This document shows, piece by piece, positions 14,587 to 23,049 of a DNA stretch of 28,961 bases. The DNA lies in the IMG/VR virus record IMGVR_UViG_3300022074_000273, positions 1 through 28,961 of that record; one strand, written 5' to 3'. The stretch's first letter is position 1. Each line of letters opens with the position of its first letter. Under the pieces are notes generated by a model, which saw nothing but the letters and a program-made list of their open reading frames with translations, did not search any database and was not told the origin of the DNA. The DNA is from a virus. Both the position numbers and the translations under genes were made by a program.

Positions 14587-17500
14587 ATGGCCAACGCAAG
14601 AATAGGAGTAGATTTAGACCCAGTAAATACCAAAAAGGTGGATCAAGCTTTCGCTCGTTTACAAGCAAAAGCAAAAGGCATCGATTTTGGAGCAGGTCAA
14701 AGATCTCTAGAAAAGTTATCTAGACCTTTAGGAAAGATAACTGGCCAAGCAAACGAATTCCAAAAATCTTTAGAAGCTTCTAATGCTCGTGTGTTAGCTT
14801 TCGGTGCTTCTGTTGCTGTCATTAATAAATTATCTGAAGCTTTTCAAGCTTTGGTTACAAACACAATTAAAGTAGAACAAACTTTTGCAAAAATTAATGT
14901 TATACTAGGTGGCACAAGACAGGAGATAGAAAAGTTTGGTAGAGGAATATTTGAGGTTGCCAAAACTACAGGTACATCTTTTGACCAAGTTGCTGAAGGA
15001 GCTTTAGAATTATCTCGTCAAGGTTTGGGTGTAGCCGAATCACTTTCAAGAGTTGAAACATCTTTAAAACTTGTTCGTGTTGCTGGTATTGATTCCCAAC
15101 AAGCCGTAGCTGGTTTAACTGCAGCTATCAAAGGTTTCCAAGGAGCAGGTCTTACAGTAGCTGCGATAGGCGACAAGTTAGCAGAAGTTGATACTAAATT
15201 TGCTGTTTCTACAGAAGACTTAATTAACGGTTTGGAGCGTGCATCTGCATCTGCTCGTGTAGCTGGGGTTAGTTTTGATGAATTACTAGGAATTGTTACA
15301 ACTGTTCAAGAAAGAACACAACGTGGTGGTGCCGTTATTGGTAATGCGTTTAAAACTATTTTCGCTAGATTACAAAGAACAGATACCTTAAACGCTTTAA
15401 AGAATTTAGGTATAGATGTTTTAGATACTTCTGGTAACGTTAGAGAGGCAGTCCCTTTATTTATGGATCTGGCGGCTGAGTTAGATAAACTTGGTTTAAA
15501 AAGTATAAAAGCTGGACAAATTATTCAAAAAGTTGCTGGCGTAAGACAACGTGATATTTTAATTAGTTTGGTTGAGGATTTAAATTCTAGTCAAAGTCAA
15601 TTTGCTAAGGCTGTTAATATTTCAGCAGGAGCGGTTGGATCTTTGGATAGAAAAAACTCAGCACTAAACAATACATTAGCCGCTTTAATTAATAATTTAC
15701 AGGTTAGTGGACAACAACTAGCTTCAACAATTGGTGAAATAGGTTTCACTGAATCCGCTGCTGATTTGGTAAAAATATTTGGTCAGATAGTAAACAATAT
15801 TAATAGTTTACTAGATGGTGAAGGTGTTGGATCTAGATTTGCTCAAGGCTTGGTTAAAGGAATAGGTTCTATTTTAACTGGACCAGGTTTAGGATTAGTT
15901 GGTGCAATATTTATTAAATTATTTAAAGACTTATCTGTTTTTGGAGCTACAGCTCTTAAAGACTTACTGGGTATAAATGCACAAGCACAACAACAAGCAG
16001 CTTTACAACAATCTGTTTTACAAACTTTACTTCAAAACGAAAATATTCAAAGAGAAATATTAAAGTTAGAAGGTAATAAAGTTGCTCAAGAACAATTGTT
16101 ATTAAAAATTTATAATCAACAAGCCGCAGCTTTATCGAGAGTTCAAAAAGCGGCTGCAACTGTTACTCCTGGTTTATTCGGAAAAGGATTTAGGGGTGGA
16201 GCAGAAGGTGTTGGTAAAGCTTCCGGCGGTTACATAGCAGGAGAAAAAGGTGATGTAGCTCGTGGTGTTGGTGGCGCAAACCCAGGATCTAAAGTTGTTT
16301 CTATTCCCAACTTTGCATTTGGTGGAGGTAAGAAAGGAACTATGGTAGCTAATACAAGTGAATATATTGTTCCAAATTTTGCTGGTGGCGGAGATGCGAT
16401 CTTTAATCAAAATATGGTTAAGTCAATGGGCTTGCCAGCGGGCGCTAAAAAGATAAGAGCTGCTGGAGGTTTTATACCTAATTTCGCTAGAGAGTCAGCC
16501 CCGACAGGCTTCCAACAATTTTTAAGGGGTAAAGGTTTAACAGCGGGCTCTTTTGGACCCGGTGGTTTTGATAAAGCCTACATGAGTGGTAACAGATATA
16601 GAAAAGAGTACGATGGACTATCTCCGACAGAAAGAAGAAATATCACCAAAAGAGCTGAACAATCTGGAGTTTTAAAAAGAAGTGGTAAGGGCAGAGCTAA
16701 ATATGGTTTAATTTATTCAGACATAGTAGGTGGAACAAAAGCACAAAAAGTTCCAACATCAAAAGGTAATTTAATACAAACCATACCTGTTGACACTAAT
16801 CCTCCAGACGCTTTATATAAACAAATAAGAGATGGTATGGTAAAAGCTGCAGTTCAATTTGCTGCAACTTTGGGAATAAGTCCGGACATAGTTAACGACT
16901 CATCATTTAAAAGAGGTGTGGATAGAAGTTTAAATCCAGGTTCTGTAGATTCTGCATTCGGAACTGTGTTTGAATCAGCTTTCCAGGGTGCAATTGGTTT
17001 ACCGCAAAAATCAAATGCTATTTTTGATTTACCTAACAGGGGTTCTATACAAGCTTTGATGGGCAAAGCAAAAGCAGGAGGTTTGATAGAAAAAATATCT
17101 GGCCCTTTATCTACTTTGGACGCTGCTGATTTTAAAAATGCTCTAAATGCTCCCAACATAAATAGCATGGATAGAAAAATTGCAAACAGGGCTGCTGGAG
17201 GATTTATACCAAACTTTGCTGATCCATTGTTAAATGCAGTTAATAGAGAAAGAGCTGCTGGTCTTGGGATTAATCAAATTAGAATTAATCAAAGCGGTAA
17301 ACTAAGAAATGCTAAAAATCCAATGGGATTAGCTGTCACAAACACTAGAGACGAACCTACAGGAGCGATCCCTAATTTTGCTAGAACTGGTAGTAATGAA
17401 GAACTTACAAAAACAACAGGAGACCTTATTGGTAAATTATTTGCACTACAGTTAGCTACATCAGCGCTTACATCAGTTGTTGTTGAAGAAGAGGGTAAGA

Positions 17501-20172
17501 TGAAAGAATTTGGAACAGCTCTTTCCAATACAATTAATACTATGTTGGTTTTGAACGCTGTTGGAATTAGAATGAATCCATTTACAAAGGGTATGCCTAA
17601 GTTTATGGGTGGTATAACTAAATTTGGTAGAGGCCTCACAACTATGGCGCCATTACTCGGAGGTGTTACTAAATTATTTATGACTTTAAAGAATTTTGCT
17701 GGACCAATCGCTATAGGCTTAACTGTTATAGATGGTTTGTTTAGAGTGTTTAATGATGGCAAAGGAATTATAGGAACATTTAGTGGTTTACTAGCTGGAG
17801 CAAATCCAGAATTAAAGAAATTTGAAGACAATTTAAAAGGTTTAAATCAAGCAACACTGGAGTCAAGAAGAGATGAGGAACAAAAGAATATTGATAGATT
17901 ACAAGGCCGTTTAGAATTGGCAAAAGCTAATCAAGCAGAATTCATGGGACAGAGAGGTCCATTTAATTCCGCAGGCGAGCTTACTCAAAATAGAGCAGGA
18001 ACCACCAGCACTATCAGTGGAAGAACAACAGCAGGAACAGGTGTATACGATACTTCTAATCCTTTTGACGAAGAAGTAAAAGGTTTACAGGATCAAATAC
18101 AAATAGCCAGAAGAAGAATGGGTATACTTAATGAAAATTTAGGTATAGATGGAAATACATCCTTTATGAGTGCGGGTGATTTCAAAGCAATATCACCAAA
18201 AGCGGCTGCAGAAAGATTAGCGAGTGGTATTGCCACCAATAGAGGGGGGATAGTAGCCAATCAATTTAGTGGTAGAAGAGATGCAATTTCAAGGCGTTTG
18301 GGTTCTGGGGCTTCGGGCCGTAGTGAGACTTTCCAATTGGAACAAGAACAAGAAAGACTAAAATTAAAAGAACAACAAGCGCTAAAGAATTTAGATATTG
18401 AATCAAGTTTAATTAACCAGCTTAATTTAGAAAAAAATCTAGTAGACTTTAATGAAACAAATGTAGAAAAGCTTTTGCAAATGGTTGATGGAAATTTAAA
18501 CATACAGCAAATTCAAAATGCAATAGCTGAAATGAGATTTAAGACTGGGGTAAACGTTGACGATATTATTACCAAGGTTAAAATCCAAGCAGCTCAACAA
18601 AAAGCTGTTAACGAAGCAGATACAGAAAATTTAAAATTAAAACAACAACAAGCTAAATCGATTGAAGATTCTGTAACAGGTTTACAAGGTTACCGTAATG
18701 AATTGGAAAAACAAATGAAAGATACGGTAGATAACATGCCTAGGGATTTAGCCAATAATTTAGAAAATGCTTTATTGGATACAATGGACAAAGTGGGAGA
18801 TGGTACCGTAAAAACTTTAGGTGATGCATTTGGAAATGTTGCTTTAGGATTTTTAAGAGAACTGCAAAGCGCTATAAACAAATTAGCTGTTCAAAAATTA
18901 ATGGGCAGTATTACTGGACAAGGTAGTTTTTTAGAAAACACTTTCTCTGGTATAACTGAAGCGCTTGGTTTTGCAAGAGGAGGTTTGGTTACTGGTGGTA
19001 GTGGAGTTAAAGATGACGTACCAGCAAAACTAATGTCCGGAGAATATGTTGTTAAAAAGTCTGCTGTATCAAAATATGGTATTGATTTCTTACAACAGTT
19101 AAACAACGGAATGTTACAAGGTTATCAAAGTGGTGGTTTAGTTCAAGGCGCAGATAACACAAGAACTGGAAGATTTTTTGATGATACAAGAGGCTATATG
19201 TTTGGTGGAACTAGATCTAATAGATATTTAGAGGAAGCTAGACAGAGAGATTTCTTTATGCCTGGTGACAGGGGATTTGGATCTATTGTTGGCAAAGAAA
19301 ATTTATTAGCTTTTTCAGAGCAACAAGTTACAAGCGGAGCCACGGACCAAATCAGCTATGGTGCAAGCGGTGGTTCTTTAAATCTAGAATTACAAAGTTC
19401 AAAATTAAGTGCTTTTGCTAGAAGAAGAATGTCTCCAGCAAGACAAGCTTTAATGGATGCACAGGGAGAAGCATACGGTTTGGCCCAGCAGTCCGCTCAA
19501 GAAGAGCAGAGAGTTATAGATGTTAGAGATCAAGCAAAGAAAGCTCGAAGAGAGGCGTTAAAACAAGGTATAAAAAGCGCTTTTGTAAATGCTGCTGTAG
19601 CTGGTGTTTCTGCTTCTTTACCAACACCCTCACCAGTAGGCACGACGAACATGAATGCACCTGGTTATGGCACCGTGCTTGCACCACCACCTGGTGGATT
19701 TGCGCAAAATGCCGGAAATCAAATGGTGCAAGCTGCAGGTTTCTATGGTCAAGGAGCTCCATATGCAAGACCAACTAATCCTTTTGGTTTTGATTATGGT
19801 AGGCAAAATGGAGGTGTCGCCCCTGCCGCTCCAGCAAATTCTATGTTAATGGATGGAGAATTTGTTGTAAATGCAAACGCAGCTAGAATGATTGGTAGAG
19901 AAAATTTAGACTCAATCAATATGGGCAACTATCAAAATGGTGGAGCGGTTGGATCAGTCGCAGGTTCTTCTAATTCTAAGGCTGATGTTGAAAATTTAAC
20001 AATAACTATTAATATAGATGAGCAAGGTAATGGACAAGTTTCTTCTGATAGTGGAGCAGGTGGTCAAGAACAAGGCGGTAAAGAGTTTGCAAGAAAAGTT
20101 AAAGATGTAGTTCTTAATGTTATACAAGAAGAGAAGCGTGTCGCAGGATCACTATTTACGAGGAATAAATAA
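14587..20172 (+). CDS. Tail tape measure protein with embedded cargo-like domain
   Basis: It sets tail length and is released during DNA injection. Residues ~60-400 resemble the TP901-type tape-measure core (VEQTFAKINVILGGTRQEIEKF, IFEVAKTTGTSFDQVAEGALELSRQG, RGGAVIGNAFKTIFARLQ). Hydrophobic segments suited to membrane insertion lie at ~418-455 and ~1000-1060. Helical coiled-coil stretches occur at ~465-520 and ~1245-1420. Five [IV]PNFA motifs (573, 595, 630, 874, 928) cluster in the middle. Two of them are identical RAAGGFIPNFA copies (624-634, 868-878) that bracket a ~233-residue segment with possible nuclease acids E796, D814, D848 and K850. Three 'GE[YF][IV]V ... GG' modules lie near 591, 1485 and 1757. 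At ~0.15 nm per residue the whole would span up to ~280 nm, less if the cargo is not in the ruler. Confidence 0.93.
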   Translation: MANARIGVDLDPVNTKKVDQAFARLQAKAKGIDFGAGQRSLEKLSRPLGKITGQANEFQKSLEASNARVLAFGASVAVINKLSEAFQALVTNTIKVEQTFAKINVILGGTRQEIEKFGRGIFEVAKTTGTSFDQVAEGALELSRQGLGVAESLSRVETSLKLVRVAGIDSQQAVAGLTAAIKGFQGAGLTVAAIGDKLAEVDTKFAVSTEDLINGLERASASARVAGVSFDELLGIVTTVQERTQRGGAVIGNAFKTIFARLQRTDTLNALKNLGIDVLDTSGNVREAVPLFMDLAAELDKLGLKSIKAGQIIQKVAGVRQRDILISLVEDLNSSQSQFAKAVNISAGAVGSLDRKNSALNNTLAALINNLQVSGQQLASTIGEIGFTESAADLVKIFGQIVNNINSLLDGEGVGSRFAQGLVKGIGSILTGPGLGLVGAIFIKLFKDLSVFGATALKDLLGINAQAQQQAALQQSVLQTLLQNENIQREILKLEGNKVAQEQLLLKIYNQQAAALSRVQKAAATVTPGLFGKGFRGGAEGVGKASGGYIAGEKGDVARGVGGANPGSKVVSIPNFAFGGGKKGTMVANTSEYIVPNFAGGGDAIFNQNMVKSMGLPAGAKKIRAAGGFIPNFARESAPTGFQQFLRGKGLTAGSFGPGGFDKAYMSGNRYRKEYDGLSPTERRNITKRAEQSGVLKRSGKGRAKYGLIYSDIVGGTKAQKVPTSKGNLIQTIPVDTNPPDALYKQIRDGMVKAAVQFAATLGISPDIVNDSSFKRGVDRSLNPGSVDSAFGTVFESAFQGAIGLPQKSNAIFDLPNRGSIQALMGKAKAGGLIEKISGPLSTLDAADFKNALNAPNINSMDRKIANRAAGGFIPNFADPLLNAVNRERAAGLGINQIRINQSGKLRNAKNPMGLAVTNTRDEPTGAIPNFARTGSNEELTKTTGDLIGKLFALQLATSALTSVVVEEEGKMKEFGTALSNTINTMLVLNAVGIRMNPFTKGMPKFMGGITKFGRGLTTMAPLLGGVTKLFMTLKNFAGPIAIGLTVIDGLFRVFNDGKGIIGTFSGLLAGANPELKKFEDNLKGLNQATLESRRDEEQKNIDRLQGRLELAKANQAEFMGQRGPFNSAGELTQNRAGTTSTISGRTTAGTGVYDTSNPFDEEVKGLQDQIQIARRRMGILNENLGIDGNTSFMSAGDFKAISPKAAAERLASGIATNRGGIVANQFSGRRDAISRRLGSGASGRSETFQLEQEQERLKLKEQQALKNLDIESSLINQLNLEKNLVDFNETNVEKLLQMVDGNLNIQQIQNAIAEMRFKTGVNVDDIITKVKIQAAQQKAVNEADTENLKLKQQQAKSIEDSVTGLQGYRNELEKQMKDTVDNMPRDLANNLENALLDTMDKVGDGTVKTLGDAFGNVALGFLRELQSAINKLAVQKLMGSITGQGSFLENTFSGITEALGFARGGLVTGGSGVKDDVPAKLMSGEYVVKKSAVSKYGIDFLQQLNNGMLQGYQSGGLVQGADNTRTGRFFDDTRGYMFGGTRSNRYLEEARQRDFFMPGDRGFGSIVGKENLLAFSEQQVTSGATDQISYGASGGSLNLELQSSKLSAFARRRMSPARQALMDAQGEAYGLAQQSAQEEQRVIDVRDQAKKARREALKQGIKSAFVNAAVAGVSASLPTPSPVGTTNMNAPGYGTVLAPPPGGFAQNAGNQMVQAAGFYGQGAPYARPTNPFGFDYGRQNGGVAPAAPANSMLMDGEFVVNANAARMIGRENLDSINMGNYQNGGAVGSVAGSSNSKADVENLTITINIDEQGNGQVSSDSGAGGQEQGGKEFARKVKDVVLNVIQEEKRVAGSLFTRNK
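16459..17220 (+). other. Cargo-like segment of the tape measure bounded by RAAGGFIPNFA repeats
   Basis: Within the tape measure, residues 635-867 lie between two identical 11-residue repeats. The segment is not coiled-coil: it contains basic patches, beta-like strands (AKYGLIYSDIVGG, NLIQTIPVDTN) and a helix DSAFGTVFESAFQGAIG followed by NAIFDLPN and LDAADFKNALN. The order E796, D814, D-x-K (848-850) matches the acid-acid-(D/E)xK layout of PD-(D/E)XK nuclease folds. This would be an enzymatic or effector domain carried into the cell with the tape measure. The family call is a pattern match and is tentative. Confidence 0.45.
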
Positions 20173-23049
20173 ATGAGCACACCAAGTGGATTTATATCTG
20201 GATTTAATTACGACAGAGGAAGGTTAACTCAACCCCCCATTTTTGGAAGTGGCGGTAAATTTTATGCAGACCCCAGTACCAGTAATGACGCACCATTAGA
20301 TTTAAAATACAGAGACGGAGCTGTAATGTTAAAAAATCTTTCATCTTCTCTAAATAAAGTATTTTTAGCTACAGGTGGCTGTTTGGTAGATAACAAAAGT
20401 GGAACACCTGGTGTATATTTTAGTGGTGGATTTTTAACTTTCGGAGATCATGTTAGATTTGATCCAGAAGTTCTTCCTACTGATAAAGGTTTAGATTCTG
20501 TAGTTATAAGCACCGGTGGGTGGGATATTCATGCAGTTGTAACTCCTACAAATTTTACGCCACAAAGTTCCACGGATGATTTTCTGTTTCCGACTTTTAT
20601 TGGGGGAGAATCATCTCAATCTCCAGCTAGAGACATTCAAGTAGGTCTGCATGGAAATCAAGCAAAAATATATGTTGAAGATGACAACACACACTCAATA
20701 GTATATCCGGATGCTAGTGGTGATATAGATTTAGAAGATACGATTTACGTGAGTGCTTTTGCTGGACCAAGTGGAACATCTCCAGAAGGAAACGGACAAT
20801 TTGGTATAAGGGTAAATAATGGTTCTTATTTAGTTGATACGCATCCTGCTGCTGGAGATCGTCATTTAATTCAAAACTTGGGTGGTGGTAGTTTTTTTGC
20901 TAATATACCTAGGTTTACTGGAATATTATCCGAAGCAATACTAATATCTGGACTTTTGACAGATGACGAAAGAGATGAAATAAGAGAAAATATAAAAAGA
21001 AATTATGGATTCATGTTTCCGCACGATGAAACAGAGTATGGAAGTGATTACGAATCAACCTTAAAAACAAAACAAAGTATAGATAAAAAGTTTTGTAAAA
21101 ACAGCTTCTTGTTTTCTGTAAGAAAATTAAATCCAGATTATTTTGGCCCAGCCATAAGAGTTAGAAGGCAATCTGATAGTCAAATGGCTGACGTTTTCTT
21201 TGATAATAATAATATAATTTCTAGTGGATCTAAAATAAGACTTTATCCAAACTACGAACAGAGCACGCTAACTGGTTTTATAAGCGGTAATAAAGAAAAT
21301 CTTTATGTTGATATTTGGTATGATCAAGGAGTTGTCGAAAGGTTTACGCCGGTTTATGGTTCAACAATAAATTTCACAGCAAGCAACGATCAGTGGCGAG
21401 GAAGTAATCAACAAGAATTTATTATTCCAAATGGTTTGAATAGCATTGGAGCTAGAATGGAATTAAATTTCACACAAAATATAAGTAGAACCAGAAAACT
21501 TTTATCTTACTTAGAAGAAGTTACTACTCCAAGTGAAGGTAGTGGAGTTTCTTTAGATATAACTGGAGAAAACCCATTTTATCAAGCTAATGAAACTGTT
21601 AACTTATACAGACCAAAGAGTAAATTTGCTATAGATTTTCATTCTGGAATTTATAATAGATTTGAAGGTTCTCAAGTTATTGATTTTAAAACAGAGGTTG
21701 TTGCAAAAGATGTTTATAACGTTGCTGTTCAATTGGTTAACAATAAAGTATCACCGTTTATGCAACTCGGTGAGGGTTTTGTTAAAAAGACATTTAGTCC
21801 AGATGATATACCTGGATTAGGTTTTTGGGTAGATGCCGCAGATACAGGAACAATTATAACAGGAGCAAATGCTGACTTTAACAATAATCACAAAGTTCAA
21901 GGTGTTATTGATAAGGTTAGTAGATTGACTGGAGATGTATCAACCCAAACAAAAGTTGGATATGGAGGAAGTGGCAGAAATGGATTAGATTTATTAAATG
22001 GTAGCGGTATCGCTACTACAGCTATAACTTTTCCATTTTTCAATACAAACCGAGATGAATTTGAAGCTTTTTGTGTAGTTAGGGAAGAATCTACAGCAAA
22101 TGAAACTGTTGGATTTTTTGGGGATGCAAATTTTCAAAATGGTGGTTTTATGTTTAACGCTGATTCAAGTAATCGTAGAATTAAGTTTATTCTTAACGGA
22201 GGAGCTTCTGAGAATTTTGTGACAGGAAGTGAGTTTGAAAATAGATTTGAATTACTTAATGGGTTTATGACTACTGGAAGATCGTTTGGGATTATAGTAA
22301 ATGGAGAAGAAACACAAACAAGTACACTATCAACTACAGAGCACCCGATGGGAACACCTAGTACTTTCACCATTTTTGATGGACCTCAAGGTGGACACCA
22401 AAATGATTTTGGCGGATGGTTTGCTGAAGGTTTAGTTTATGATAGAACTCTAACACAAGAAGAAAGAAATAAGGTAACGAAATATTTAATAAATAAATGG
22501 CACTTGTCTCATGCAACACCTAGTACCTCAGCTTATGAAAAATACGATGTTGTTAAAGTGCCTGGCGCACATAATAATGTTTTTGATAATTATTTTTATA
22601 TGACTGATTATAGAGCTGGGTCAATAGATGTAAACGATGTACGAGGCTTACAAAGTTATACTGGAATAGGTGATCACGCAACAAGAACATTTTTCTTTGA
22701 TCCCGATCAAGAAGTTGTTTTAAATCCAGGTGAGGGGATAGGTGATAGAATGCTCGCTTTTAAAAGATCCTTTAGCCAAATATTAAACATAGAAAGAAAT
22801 CAAAACAGATTAAAAAATTTAAAATTAACGTTTACAAGCAGGACAGATAAGGAAGCATACGCGATATTACATTTCCTTGAAAGTCATTTGGGTTACAAAA
22901 AATTCGTGTACTATCTTAAAGATGAGCTAATAAACAAAAAGAAAGTATTTTATTGTGCAGATTGGCAACATACTTTTAATTATAAAAACTCAAATACAAT
23001 CACAGCTAATTTTGTAGAAGTTGCAACACCAATAGTTCCATCATCATGA
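20173..23049 (+). CDS. Tail-tip protein with LamG-like, arabinofuranosidase-like and gpM-like regions
   Basis: The 958-residue protein follows the tape measure with no gap (TAA then ATG, AGGA eight bases upstream). Residues ~1-280 and ~545-780 each look like concanavalin A/LamG-type beta-sandwiches that end in the usual helix pattern (FTGILSEAILISGLLTDDERDEI at 248-270; GLVYDRTLTQEERNKVTKYLINKW near 753-776). Residues ~311-390 resemble the alpha-L-arabinofuranosidase B/viral 'LRK...GPAIRVRR..D....WYDQ' module (SVRKLNPDYFGPAIRVRRQSD; WYDQ at 382-385). The C-terminal ~100 residues (TDKEAYAILHFLESHLGYKKF ... FYCADWQHT) resemble lambda minor tail protein M, a tail-tip ring component. It is probably a distal-tail protein with sugar-binding insertions. 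No catalytic claim is made for the glycosidase-like part. Confidence 0.72.
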   Translation: MSTPSGFISGFNYDRGRLTQPPIFGSGGKFYADPSTSNDAPLDLKYRDGAVMLKNLSSSLNKVFLATGGCLVDNKSGTPGVYFSGGFLTFGDHVRFDPEVLPTDKGLDSVVISTGGWDIHAVVTPTNFTPQSSTDDFLFPTFIGGESSQSPARDIQVGLHGNQAKIYVEDDNTHSIVYPDASGDIDLEDTIYVSAFAGPSGTSPEGNGQFGIRVNNGSYLVDTHPAAGDRHLIQNLGGGSFFANIPRFTGILSEAILISGLLTDDERDEIRENIKRNYGFMFPHDETEYGSDYESTLKTKQSIDKKFCKNSFLFSVRKLNPDYFGPAIRVRRQSDSQMADVFFDNNNIISSGSKIRLYPNYEQSTLTGFISGNKENLYVDIWYDQGVVERFTPVYGSTINFTASNDQWRGSNQQEFIIPNGLNSIGARMELNFTQNISRTRKLLSYLEEVTTPSEGSGVSLDITGENPFYQANETVNLYRPKSKFAIDFHSGIYNRFEGSQVIDFKTEVVAKDVYNVAVQLVNNKVSPFMQLGEGFVKKTFSPDDIPGLGFWVDAADTGTIITGANADFNNNHKVQGVIDKVSRLTGDVSTQTKVGYGGSGRNGLDLLNGSGIATTAITFPFFNTNRDEFEAFCVVREESTANETVGFFGDANFQNGGFMFNADSSNRRIKFILNGGASENFVTGSEFENRFELLNGFMTTGRSFGIIVNGEETQTSTLSTTEHPMGTPSTFTIFDGPQGGHQNDFGGWFAEGLVYDRTLTQEERNKVTKYLINKWHLSHATPSTSAYEKYDVVKVPGAHNNVFDNYFYMTDYRAGSIDVNDVRGLQSYTGIGDHATRTFFFDPDQEVVLNPGEGIGDRMLAFKRSFSQILNIERNQNRLKNLKLTFTSRTDKEAYAILHFLESHLGYKKFVYYLKDELINKKKVFYCADWQHTFNYKNSNTITANFVEVATPIVPSS

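Noticed and set aside
14587-20172. Possible tail sheath or contractile-tail genes in or around the tape measure region
   Set aside because: No sheath-, gp25- or baseplate wedge-like protein is visible between tube and tail-tip genes. The tip genes resemble siphophage types.
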